From Pseudomonas benzenivorans (GTDB taxonomy: Bacteria > Pseudomonadota > Gammaproteobacteria > Pseudomonadales > Pseudomonadaceae): a DNA stretch of 64,000 bases. Below, piece by piece: positions 37,667 through 46,004 of the stretch. The stretch spans positions 744,001-808,000 of the forward strand of contig NZ_CP137892.1 in the NCBI RefSeq assembly GCF_033547155.1. The letters are read 5' to 3'. The first letter of the stretch is position 1. Every line of letters starts with the position of its first letter. The translations under genes and the position numbers were made by a program. The notes beneath the pieces were generated by a model. That model did no database searches. It had not been told where the DNA came from and saw only the letters and a list, made by a program, of their open reading frames with translations.

Positions 37667-38968
37667 TCAGGCGAGGGGCGGCGCCTCGTCGCGGGCCGTG
37701 TCGGAACCGTCCTCGATGGGTGTTTCGCCTGCGCTGTCTTCCCCCGGCATCGACTCCATCAGCACCGAGCCCACCGGGAAGGGCGCCTGCATCTGGAAGG
37801 GGTTGGCGCTCTCGCTGGTGGCCGGGAAGGGATCGGTGATGCGCTTGTACAGGGCATGGGCGGCCATTAGCCCGGCCATCACCGCCAGGCTCCAGAAGAA
37901 GCTGGCCGGGCCCCAGCGGTCCATGGTCAGGGAGATCAGGAAGGGGCCGATGCTGGCGCCCACCCCGCCTACCAGCAACAGGGTGCTGCTGGCGCCGGTG
38001 GCCTGGTCGGCCTCCAGCTGGTCGTTGGTCAGCGCCAGGTACAGGGCCAGCAGGGGGAAGCAGGTGCCGCCGAACAGCAGCGCCAGCAGCAGATGACTGT
38101 GATTGCTGGTGAAGCCGACCTGGGCGCTGACCAGGGCGCACAGCAGGGCGGCGACGGCCGCCGCGGCGATCACCGTGCGCCGGTCGCGGCTGTCCGACAG
38201 TCGGCCCAGGGGCCATTGCAGCAGCATGCCGCCGAGCACCAGCAGGGCCATGAACAGCGCGATCTGTTCGACCCGCATGCCCAGGCGGCTGGCGTACACC
38301 GAGCCCATGCCCAGGACCATGGCGTAGCAGGCGTTGATCAGGAAGGAGCCGACCAGGCCGGTGGGTGCCAGGCGGTACAGGGTGGCGATGCTCACCGGGC
38401 GGGCACTCTCGAAGGCCGGCATCGGCGTGGCGGTGATCAGGATGGGGATGGCCGCCAGGCTGATCAGGATGGAGATCAGGGTGAACAGCTCGAAGCCGGC
38501 CGGGTCGGACAGGTTGAGCAGGAACTGGCCGGCGGACAGCCCGGCGAGCATGGTGATCATGTACAGCGACAGCAGCTGGCCGCGGGTGCGGTTGTCGGCG
38601 GCCTGGTTCAGCCAGCTCTCGGCCACCACGTAGATGGCCGACACCGAAAAGCCGGTGAGCAGGCGCATCAGCCCCCACACCCAGGGGTCGACGAGCACCG
38701 AGTGGACCAGGATGGTCATGGAGGCCAGGGCGGTCAGCGCGGCGAAGGCGCGCACATGGCCGACCCGCTGGATGATCGCCGGCGCGCGCAGCGAGCCGAG
38801 CAGGAAGCCGACGTAGTAGCAGGACATCAGCAGGCCGGTGGCGCGGGTGTCGAAGCCCTCCAGTTCGGCGCGAATGCCCAGCAGCGAGCCCTGGGCGCCG
38901 ATGCACAGGCCGATGATGCCCAGGCCGAAGAACAGCGGCCAAACGGAACGGACAGTCTGCTGCAGCAT
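37667..38968 (-). CDS. MFS transporter
   Basis: 433 residues and 12 predicted membrane helices. The loop-2/3 motif (GSLRAPAIIQRVGHVRAFAAL) and the cytoplasmic repeat GRLSDSRDRRTV are present. It resembles the YcaD/UMF-type permeases of sugars or drugs. The start at ATG 38968 has a strong GGGGGGA site; the longer N-terminus does not. It follows dddD by 113 bases on the same strand and may be co-transcribed. A role in DMSP or 3-hydroxypropionate movement is possible but only inferred. The C-terminal tail is acidic. Confidence 0.87.
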   Translation of the reverse strand: MLQQTVRSVWPLFFGLGIIGLCIGAQGSLLGIRAELEGFDTRATGLLMSCYYVGFLLGSLRAPAIIQRVGHVRAFAALTALASMTILVHSVLVDPWVWGLMRLLTGFSVSAIYVVAESWLNQAADNRTRGQLLSLYMITMLAGLSAGQFLLNLSDPAGFELFTLISILISLAAIPILITATPMPAFESARPVSIATLYRLAPTGLVGSFLINACYAMVLGMGSVYASRLGMRVEQIALFMALLVLGGMLLQWPLGRLSDSRDRRTVIAAAAVAALLCALVSAQVGFTSNHSHLLLALLFGGTCFPLLALYLALTNDQLEADQATGASSTLLLVGGVGASIGPFLISLTMDRWGPASFFWSLAVMAGLMAAHALYKRITDPFPATSESANPFQMQAPFPVGSVLMESMPGEDSAGETPIEDGSDTARDEAPPLA

Positions 38969-39081
38969 GAATCCCCCCAACGATGCCAGGCGCATCAGGC
39001 AAAACGGCTCTGCCGCGCAGGTGCGCGGCAGAGCCGGGTGGTGGCGGACGGGACGGCTGTTCCGCCCGCTTGAGGCCGAGC

Positions 39082-41595
39082 TTAGCTGGGCAGGAACTCC
39101 TTGGCCCAGCCCAGGCTGGCGATGTTGCGCGCGAGCATCGACTCGATCTCGCTCGAGCTGTAGCCGGCATCGGCCAGCACCTCGCGGGTCGAGTGGCCCC
39201 AGCGCTCCGGCAGGCTCACCGCCTTGATGCCGGCCTCGCTCGGGCGGATCGCCAGGTGGTCGATCTGCGTCAGGCAGTGGCCGCTCGGGTGGTCGCGGTG
39301 GATCGAGAAGGCGAAGCTGCCCCGGTCGATGCCCACGCGACCATCGCCGTCGCGGCTGTACTGTTCACGCAGCGACTCGATGGACAGCGGCACCGCCGCG
39401 GCGATGTCGGCGGCCTGCAGCTGCTCGGCCCAGTAGGCGGCCGGTGCGGCCTGCAGCGCCTGCTCGAGGAAGGCGCCGACGTCGGTTGCGGCGGCGATGC
39501 CGGCCAGGCCCTCGATGCGCTCCAGCTTCGCTAGTTCGGCGGGCTTGGAGTCGAGGTACAGCCAGCCGTCGGCGGTCTGGTAGAAGTGCGACAGGGCGTG
39601 GTGGCCCAGCACCTCGCGGCCGGACGGCTCGTCGAAGGGCGCGCGGCCGGCGTAGTCGAAGGCGAACGACAGCTGCGCCAGGTTGGTGATGGCCGACAGC
39701 GAGGTGCGTGCGCGGGTCGCCTGGCCGGTCTTGAGCTTGTGGTAGATCGACACCGCCATGCCCAGGCCGGCGGCGAAGCCGCAGTTGACGTCCAGGGTGC
39801 CGAGGTGGGCGTGCTCCTCCGGCGTGTCCGGGCCGCCGAAGCGGCTCATGATGCCGCTGTGGGCCTGGATGATGTCGTCGTAGCCGATGTAGTTGGTCTT
39901 CGGTCCCGGCAGCGGGCCGCCGAGGCAGTCGAGGCGGCAGAACAGCACGCCCGGGTTGACCGCCTGCAGGCTGTCGTTATCCAGGCCCAGGGGAGCGAGC
40001 TGACGCTCGGGGGCGTTGATCACCACCATGTCCACCGAGCGCACCAGGCGGTTGAACACCTCGCGGCCTTCGGCGCTCATGATGTCGACCAGGGCGCTGC
40101 GCTTGCCCATGCTGGTCTGGAAGCTGAACAGGGTGCCGATCAGCGGGTCGTACAGCGGTTTGACCGGGTCGAGCTTGATCACCTCGGCGCCGAAGCGGGC
40201 GAGGAAGGCGGTGGAGTGCGGTCCGGCGATCACGTTGGTCAGGTCGAGGATGCGCAGGCCGTCGAGCCAGCCGGCCTTGGACGCCGGCTTGATCGCGGCG
40301 CCGATCGGACGGGTGACGACCTCGGCGGCGGCCACGGCACTGAGTTCGGCCAGGGCCTGCTCGAAGCTGACGTTCTTGCGTGGGCGCGGGCTGACCATCT
40401 GCTCCGCGCTTTCTTCCAACCAGGCGAAGGGGCCGGGCTGCTTCATCAGGCCGTACTCGGGGTCGTCGACCTCGACGATCAGGCCGGCGGCGTTGGTGTG
40501 CTCGTGGTTGACCCACTCCTGGGTGGTGCGGTGCGGCGCGCCGGGAATCTGGCCCTCGCCGAAGATCTTGCCCCACTCTTCGGAGGTCTTGGTTAGGAAG
40601 GCCTGCTTCATCTTGGCGGAGATATGGTCGGCCCACTTCTTCGGCAGCGGGTAGACGCCGATGGAGGTCTCGCCGTCCCACTCGCTGATCGGCGCATGCA
40701 GGTCGTTGACCTCCGGCAGGCCCTCGGCCACCAGCTCGTCGTAGATGCCCAGCACGGTCAGGGCGCGCTTGGCGTGGTTGCGGTGCGAGGGGCAGACGCA
40801 ATAGAACATGCGCCCGTCCGCGCACTTGTAGGTGCGGTAGAAGGGGTCCAGGTATTCCTGCAGGTCGTCGTAGCTCAGGTCCATCGGGATGTTGTTGGCC
40901 TTGCGGTACTCGATTTCCAGCTCGCGCATGGTCTTGTAGCGCTCGGGCAGGCCCTCGATGACGTAGGAGTTGTACGACAGGCCTTCCATCAGCGCGGAGA
41001 TCACCGGCACCTCGATGGCGTCGCCACGGCCGGTACGCTCGCGGGCCTGCAGGGCCAGGGCCACGGAAGCGGCGGCCAGGGTGGTGGCGTAGGCCGATCC
41101 CAGCGGCAGCGGCGAGAAGCTCGGGTTCAGGCCCAGCAGCACGCGGTTGAAGCCCATGTCGGTGAAGGCGCCGGCGGTGGCGGCGACCACGGCCTCGGTG
41201 GCCTTCCATTCGCGGCGCAGCGTGTCGTTGCTGGCGAAGCCCGGCAGCGACAGGCAGATCAGCTCGGGGCGGGCCTCGCGCAGTTGGGCGAAGTCGATGC
41301 CCAGGCGCTGCATGACGCCGGGGCGGAAGCTCTCGATGACGATGTCGGCCTGGTCGATCAGGGCCAGGGCCTGGGCCAGGCCCTCCTGCGACTTGAGGTT
41401 CAGGCGCAGGCAGCTCTTGTTGCGGTTGAGCACGGCGTTGGCCGGGTGGTCCCACTGCGGGCCCTCGGGCGGATCGATATGCACCACGCTGGCGCCCAGG
41501 TCGGCCAGGGTCATGGCCACGGCGGGGCCGGCGATCTGCTGGCCGAAGTCGACGACGCGAACACCGGTCAAAGGCAATTGATTGTTGTTATTCAT
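39082..41595 (-). CDS. dddD: DddD, DMSP CoA-transferase/lyase (two-domain class III CoA transferase)
   Basis: 837 residues with two CaiB/BaiF-type domains in tandem: domain 1 about 8-400 (GVRVVDFGQQIAGPAVAMTLADLGASVVHIDPP), domain 2 about 444-830 (GLRILDLTNVIAGPHSTAFLARFGAEVIKLDP). This length and architecture are typical of DddD. Asp602, in LGTLDVNCG of the second domain, falls at the residue number I recall for the catalytic Asp of Marinomonas DddD. The reaction converts DMSP and acetyl-CoA to 3-hydroxypropionyl-CoA and dimethyl sulfide. The divergent dddB-dddC genes encode the next steps, which strongly supports the call. The ribosome site GAGGGA is 11 bases upstream. Confidence 0.9.
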   Translation of the reverse strand: MNNNNQLPLTGVRVVDFGQQIAGPAVAMTLADLGASVVHIDPPEGPQWDHPANAVLNRNKSCLRLNLKSQEGLAQALALIDQADIVIESFRPGVMQRLGIDFAQLREARPELICLSLPGFASNDTLRREWKATEAVVAATAGAFTDMGFNRVLLGLNPSFSPLPLGSAYATTLAAASVALALQARERTGRGDAIEVPVISALMEGLSYNSYVIEGLPERYKTMRELEIEYRKANNIPMDLSYDDLQEYLDPFYRTYKCADGRMFYCVCPSHRNHAKRALTVLGIYDELVAEGLPEVNDLHAPISEWDGETSIGVYPLPKKWADHISAKMKQAFLTKTSEEWGKIFGEGQIPGAPHRTTQEWVNHEHTNAAGLIVEVDDPEYGLMKQPGPFAWLEESAEQMVSPRPRKNVSFEQALAELSAVAAAEVVTRPIGAAIKPASKAGWLDGLRILDLTNVIAGPHSTAFLARFGAEVIKLDPVKPLYDPLIGTLFSFQTSMGKRSALVDIMSAEGREVFNRLVRSVDMVVINAPERQLAPLGLDNDSLQAVNPGVLFCRLDCLGGPLPGPKTNYIGYDDIIQAHSGIMSRFGGPDTPEEHAHLGTLDVNCGFAAGLGMAVSIYHKLKTGQATRARTSLSAITNLAQLSFAFDYAGRAPFDEPSGREVLGHHALSHFYQTADGWLYLDSKPAELAKLERIEGLAGIAAATDVGAFLEQALQAAPAAYWAEQLQAADIAAAVPLSIESLREQYSRDGDGRVGIDRGSFAFSIHRDHPSGHCLTQIDHLAIRPSEAGIKAVSLPERWGHSTREVLADAGYSSSEIESMLARNIASLGWAKEFLPS

Positions 41596-41664
41596 GGCTA
41601 TTTATCCCTCGAGGAACGATCCAGCCTGCTGGTGCGAACAGTCAAGTGGGTGGGTTGTTTAATA

Positions 41665-41803
41665 GGTTCTGTACGACAAGTGCCTGCGCTCGGTGATGCT
41701 TCGTTAAAAACCGGTTCGGAATGCTCATTTACCGCTCGTAAATTCCGCTTCCTCACCGTTTTTGCCTCGCCTGACCTTCGCTCGACGACTTTCGTACAGA
41801 ACC
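41665..41803. mobile_element. 139-bp MITE-like element with inverted ends
   Basis: Begins GGTTCTGTACGA and ends with its exact complement TCGTACAGAACC. TA dinucleotides flank both sides (41663-41664 and 41804-41805), consistent with a TA target duplication. It is too short to encode a transposase and contains internal CG-rich hairpin arms. The ends look like those of Pseudomonas insertion sequences (IS5- or IS630-like), so it is probably a non-autonomous derivative. Confidence 0.75.
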
Positions 41804-42035
41804 TAAGCGAACGCGATTTATCAGGGCAGTCGACAGGCGCATGGCCTTCATCGGTGAGGCGGATAGTAGGAATGAAGAATTGCCGCAACCAGCAATAAAA
41901 AATGGACCTAAGGCGGGGTTTTATTTATGGGTGCACAAGTGTCTGGGCGACCCCCTATGTGCGCGCTTGCTGCAGCGGCATGGCCTCGATTGCCGGTGTC
42001 GGTCGTGGCGGGTTTTGGCTAATGGAGCCATAAGT

Positions 42036-42064
42036 AAAAGCGCGTCATAGGCCGCTTTTTTTTT
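42036..42064 (+). terminator. intrinsic terminator candidate in the ddd intergenic region
   Basis: AAAAGCG (42036-42042) pairs with CGCTTTT (42053-42059), followed by a continuous T-run. No + strand gene lies upstream in the 240 bases after the MITE-like element, so a short untranslated RNA may end here. Confidence 0.5.
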
Positions 42065-42393
42065 GCTTTTCATGGTTTTTCTTCTTCATAACAATAGATT
42101 TCGTCTCGATATCGGCGGTCGCTGCAAGTTGGGCGCAAGTCGAATCGGTGAAGTTGAGACGAGGGCGAGGCAGCGGCAAACGTTGCCCGGATAAACAATA
42201 ACTTCCGTCCAATTGTCACGCGCTAAGGTGTCGCCGTTTATAGCGTGGAGAAGTGCTGGTTAGTTGTGCCGTGCAGTGCTGTCACGAATAACGCCGCACA
42301 CTTGGATAATGCGCAATATTTAAATCAATAACAGCGTCTGGGAGTGCGCAGGCTTACTCCTGCGCCCGGTCATTCGCCAATAGCGGAGTCGCC

Positions 42394-43551
42394 ATGTCCA
42401 CTCAAGTGATACTTCCTCGCATCCTGCAGATCGGCGAGAACGCCAGTCAGGATATTCCGGTCGTCATGGCCAATCTGGGCTGCAAGCGGCCGTTGATCAT
42501 CACCGACAAGATGATGGTCAAGCTGGGCTACGCCGCCGCTATCCAGCAGCGCCTGGCGGCCCACGACATCCAGGCCGAAGTGTTCGACGAGACGGTGCCG
42601 GAGCCGACCGTGGCCTCGATCCAGGCCGGCGTGGCGAAGGCGCGCAACGGCGACTACGACTGCATCATCGCCCTCGGCGGCGGCAGCCCGATCGACAGCG
42701 CCAAGGCCATCGCCATCCTCGCCAAGCACGGCGGCGAGATGCGCGACTACAGGTTCCCGCGCATCGTCGTCGAGTCCGGCCTGCCGATCATCGCGGTGCC
42801 CACCACCGCCGGCACCGGTTCGGAAGTCACCCGGGTGACCATCATCGCCGACGAGAAGACCGACGAGAAAATGCTCTGCGTGGGCATCGGCTTCATGCCG
42901 GTGGCGGCGCTGATCGACTTCAGCCTGACCCTCAGCTTGCCGGCGCGCATCACCGCCGACACCGGCATCGACGCCCTGACCCACGCCATGGAGGCCTATG
43001 TCAGCAAGAAGGCCAGCCTGTACAGCGACAGCCAGGCCCTGGAGGCCATGCGCCTGATCGCGCCGAACCTGCGTCGCGCCTACCACGACGGCGCGGACAA
43101 GGCCGCCCGCGAGGCGATGATGCTCGGCTCGACCCTGGCCGGGGTGGCCTTCTCCAACGCCTCGGTGGCGCTGGTGCACGGCATGAGCCGGCCGATCGGC
43201 GCGCACTTCCATGTGCCCCACGGCCTGTCCAACGCCATGCTGCTGCCGACCGTCACCGAGTACTCCATCCCGACCGCCGCCGCGCGTTACGCCGACTGCG
43301 CCCGCGCCATGGGCGTGGCCAGTGCCCAGGACAGCATTGATGTGGCCAACGACAAGCTGCTCGCCGAGCTGCGCGCCCTCAACGACGAGCTGCAGGTGCC
43401 CACGCCTGCGCAGTTCGGCATCGATCGCCAGCACTTCTTCGACCAGCTGCAGGTCATGGCCGAGCAGGCCCTGGCCTCCGGCTCGCCGAACAACAACCCG
43501 CGCGTGCCGAGCGCCGAAGAGATCATCGAGCTCTACAAGCAGCTCTGGTAA
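42394..43551 (+). CDS. dddB: DddB, iron-containing alcohol dehydrogenase (3-hydroxypropionate oxidation)
   Basis: 385 residues of the group III Fe-dependent family: GGGSPIDSAKAIAI, PTTAGTGSEVTRVTII, metal ligands in TGIDALTHAMEAY and in HGMSRPIGAHFHVPHG. In characterised ddd clusters a dehydrogenase of this type oxidises the C3 product of DMSP cleavage to malonate semialdehyde. The ATG follows GGAG. It is followed 68 bases later by dddC. It is only distantly similar to the other iron dehydrogenase in the window (27301). Confidence 0.85.
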   Translation: MSTQVILPRILQIGENASQDIPVVMANLGCKRPLIITDKMMVKLGYAAAIQQRLAAHDIQAEVFDETVPEPTVASIQAGVAKARNGDYDCIIALGGGSPIDSAKAIAILAKHGGEMRDYRFPRIVVESGLPIIAVPTTAGTGSEVTRVTIIADEKTDEKMLCVGIGFMPVAALIDFSLTLSLPARITADTGIDALTHAMEAYVSKKASLYSDSQALEAMRLIAPNLRRAYHDGADKAAREAMMLGSTLAGVAFSNASVALVHGMSRPIGAHFHVPHGLSNAMLLPTVTEYSIPTAAARYADCARAMGVASAQDSIDVANDKLLAELRALNDELQVPTPAQFGIDRQHFFDQLQVMAEQALASGSPNNNPRVPSAEEIIELYKQLW

Positions 43552-43619
43552 GCCCACGTCTATCAGCCATTAGCGGTGGCGAGCCAGCCGCCTCAACCCC
43601 TTATCGAGGAACAGTTGCG

Positions 43620-45116
43620 ATGAACACAGTAGGACACCTGATCAACGGCCAACTCATCAGCGACGCCGCGCGCCTGCAGGACGTGTACAACCCCTCCACC
43701 GGCGAGGTCAGCAAGCAGGTGGCCCTGGCATCCAGGGCCACCGTCGAGCAGGCCATCGCCGCCGCCGAGGCGGCCTTCCCGGAATGGCGCAATACCCCGC
43801 CGATCAAGCGCGCGCGGGTGATGTTCCGCTTCAAGGAGCTGCTCGAGCAGAACGCCGAACGCATCGCCCAGATGATCGGCGAGGAGCACGGCAAGATTTC
43901 CCACGACGCCCTCGGCGAGCTGCAGCGCGGCATCGAGAACGTCGAGTACGCCTGCGGCGCCCCCGAGCTGCTCAAGGGCGAGCACAGCAAGAACGTCGGC
44001 CCGAACATCGACTCCTGGAGCGAGTTCCAGCCCCTGGGCGTGGTCGCCGGCATCACCCCGTTCAACTTCCCGGCGATGGTGCCGCTGTGGATGTTCCCCA
44101 TGGCCATCGTCTGCGGCAACTGCTTCATCCTCAAGCCGTCCGAGCGCGACCCCAGCTCCACCCTGTTCATCGCCCAGCTGCTGCAGGAAGCCGGCTTGCC
44201 GGATGGCGTGATGAACGTGGTCAACGGCGACAAGGAAGCGGTCGACGTGCTGCTCAGCGACGAACGCATCCAGGCCGTCAGCTTCGTCGGCTCGACGCCG
44301 ATCGCCGAGTACATCTACAAGACCGCCAACGCCAACGGCAAGCGCTGCCAGGCCCTGGGCGGGGCGAAGAACCACGCCATCGTGATGCCCGACGCGGACA
44401 TGGACAACGCCGTCAACCAGCTGCTCGGCGCGGCCTTCGGCTCCTCCGGCGAGCGCTGCATGGCGCTGTCGGTGGCCGTGGCGGTGGGCGATGCGGCCGC
44501 CGATGCGCTGGTCGAGAAGATGCAGGCGGCCATGCAGTCGCTGAAGGTCGGCGCCTACTCGGACAAGCGCAACGACTTCGGCCCGGTGATCACCAAGGCC
44601 CATCAGCAGAAGGTGGTCGGCTACATCAATAGCGCCGAGGAGCAGGGCGCCACCGTGGTGGTCGACGGCCGCAATCCGCAGGTCGAAGGTCACGAGAACG
44701 GCTTCTTCGTCGGTGGCACGCTGATCGACAAGGTGCACCCGGAGATGCTCAGCTACCAGGAAGAGATCTTCGGCCCGGTGCTGCAGGTGGTACGTGTCGA
44801 CAGCATGCAGGAGGCGATGGACCTGATCGATGCCCACGAGTACGGCAACGGCACCTGCATCTTCACCCGTGACGGCGAGGCGGCGCGCTATTTCTCCGAC
44901 AACATCAAGGTCGGCATGGTCGGCATCAACGTGCCGCTGCCGGTGCCGGTGGCCTACCACAGCTTCGGCGGCTGGAAGCGCTCGCTGTTCGGTGACCTGC
45001 ATGCCTACGGCCCGGACGCCGTGCGCTTCTACACCAAGCGCAAGACCATCACCCAGCGCTGGCCGTCGGCCGGGGTGCGCGAGGGGGTCTCCTTCTCCAT
45101 GCCGACCCTGAAGTAG
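43620..45116 (+). CDS. dddC: DddC, CoA-acylating (methyl)malonate-semialdehyde dehydrogenase
   Basis: 498 residues closely matching MmsA: GITPFNFPAMVPLWMFPMAIVCGNCFILKPSE, LGGAKNHAIVMPDAD, and catalytic Cys in SSGERCMALS. NVPLPVPVAYHSFGGWK is a distinctive MmsA C-terminal motif. In DMSP clusters it converts malonate semialdehyde to acetyl-CoA and CO2, regenerating the acetyl-CoA used by DddD. GAGGA lies nine bases before ATG 43620. A 16-bp perfect hairpin follows the stop. An alternative role in valine breakdown cannot be excluded, but mmsB is not adjacent. Confidence 0.87.
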   Translation: MNTVGHLINGQLISDAARLQDVYNPSTGEVSKQVALASRATVEQAIAAAEAAFPEWRNTPPIKRARVMFRFKELLEQNAERIAQMIGEEHGKISHDALGELQRGIENVEYACGAPELLKGEHSKNVGPNIDSWSEFQPLGVVAGITPFNFPAMVPLWMFPMAIVCGNCFILKPSERDPSSTLFIAQLLQEAGLPDGVMNVVNGDKEAVDVLLSDERIQAVSFVGSTPIAEYIYKTANANGKRCQALGGAKNHAIVMPDADMDNAVNQLLGAAFGSSGERCMALSVAVAVGDAAADALVEKMQAAMQSLKVGAYSDKRNDFGPVITKAHQQKVVGYINSAEEQGATVVVDGRNPQVEGHENGFFVGGTLIDKVHPEMLSYQEEIFGPVLQVVRVDSMQEAMDLIDAHEYGNGTCIFTRDGEAARYFSDNIKVGMVGINVPLPVPVAYHSFGGWKRSLFGDLHAYGPDAVRFYTKRKTITQRWPSAGVREGVSFSMPTLK

Positions 45117-45132
45117 GCGTCTGCCCGCTCGG

Positions 45133-45170
45133 GCCACAGGCCACGCCCATGCCAGGGCGTGGCCTGTGGC
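45133..45170 (+). terminator. perfect 16-bp hairpin between dddC and the IclR gene
   Basis: GCCACAGGCCACGCCC (45133-45148) is exactly complementary to 45155-45170, with a 6-base loop. It starts 17 bases after the dddC stop. There is no T-run, so it may be a processing or mRNA-stabilising structure, or a Rho-assisted end. Confidence 0.6.
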
Positions 45171-45206
45171 GTTCGGCGCTGTGTCCGTCATACGGGGGAT
45201 GCCAGA

Positions 45207-45992
45207 GTGAGTAGCACAACCCGAGAGAAGGGCTCCTCGATCGGTCGGGTGCTGGAGATCATCGAAGCGGTCGCCAAGGCCGAACGGCCGATGTCGCCGG
45301 CCGACCTGGCCTACCAGCTGGACATCCCCAAGCCGAGTATCCACCGTCTGCTCGGCCAGCTGGAGGGCGAGGGCTACCTGCAGCTCAACATGCGTGGCCA
45401 GCTGGTGCCGGGCGAGCGCATGCTCGACATCGCCCTGGGCGTGCTCTACAGCGGCCGCTTCAAGGCGCCGCGCCAGGCCATCCTCAAGCGTCTCACCGCG
45501 CAGATCGGCGAGACCTGCGGCATCGCCATCCCCAATGGCACCGAGATGATCTACTACGACCGGGTGCAGAGCGAGCGGCCCCTGCAGTTGCAGCTGTCGG
45601 TCGGCAGCCATACGCCGATCTGGTGCACCGCCAGCGGCAAGCTGTACCTCAGCTCGCTGCCCAGGGAGCGGCGCCGGCGCATTCTCCACAACCTGCCGCT
45701 GCAGCGTTATGCGCGCAACACCCTGACCGACGCCGTCGAACTGGAGGCGGCCCTGCTGAAGATCCGCGAGGCGCAGCTGGGTACCGACGACGAGGAGTTC
45801 GTCGATGGCCTGGCGGCCTGCGCGGTGCCGATCCGCGGTCGCGATGGTCGCTTATTCGCCTGTCTGTTCGCCCATGCGCCGCTGATACGCAAGAGCCTGG
45901 CGGAACTGCTGGCATATACTCCGCTGCTACGCGAGGCGGCCGGGGAGCTGGGCCGGCTGATCAGCGACACGGAGGTCGTCAGGGACCGATAG
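45207..45992 (+). CDS. IclR family transcriptional regulator
   Basis: 261 residues. The N-terminal winged helix-turn-helix (SIGRVLEIIEAVAKAERPMSPADLAYQLDIPKPSIHRLLGQLEGEGYL) is followed by an IclR effector domain (GETCGIAIPNGTEMIYYDRVQSERPLQLQLSVGSHTPIWCTASGKLYLS; LGTDDEEFVDGLAACAVPIRG). GTG 45207 is chosen as start, seven bases after GGGGGA. Placed directly downstream of dddBC, it probably senses a pathway metabolite such as 3-hydroxypropionate or DMSP; this is inference. The LysR gene begins 12 bases later. Confidence 0.88.
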   Translation: MSSTTREKGSSIGRVLEIIEAVAKAERPMSPADLAYQLDIPKPSIHRLLGQLEGEGYLQLNMRGQLVPGERMLDIALGVLYSGRFKAPRQAILKRLTAQIGETCGIAIPNGTEMIYYDRVQSERPLQLQLSVGSHTPIWCTASGKLYLSSLPRERRRRILHNLPLQRYARNTLTDAVELEAALLKIREAQLGTDDEEFVDGLAACAVPIRGRDGRLFACLFAHAPLIRKSLAELLAYTPLLREAAGELGRLISDTEVVRDR

Positions 45993-46004
45993 CGAGCGCT
46001 TGCG

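Larger units (their letters stand above)
41596..42393. other. 798-base divergent regulatory region between dddD and dddB
   Basis: Must hold promoters for both ddd transcripts. It contains a 139-bp inverted-repeat element (41665-41803) and a terminator-like hairpin with a T9 run (42036-42064). An AT-rich stretch follows before dddB. No convincing protein gene is present; a 69-codon frame at 41841 lacks a ribosome site and family features. Confidence 0.6.

Noticed and set aside
41841..42050. 69-codon frame in the ddd intergenic region
   Set aside because: No ribosome site, no family features, and it runs into the terminator hairpin; more likely non-coding.
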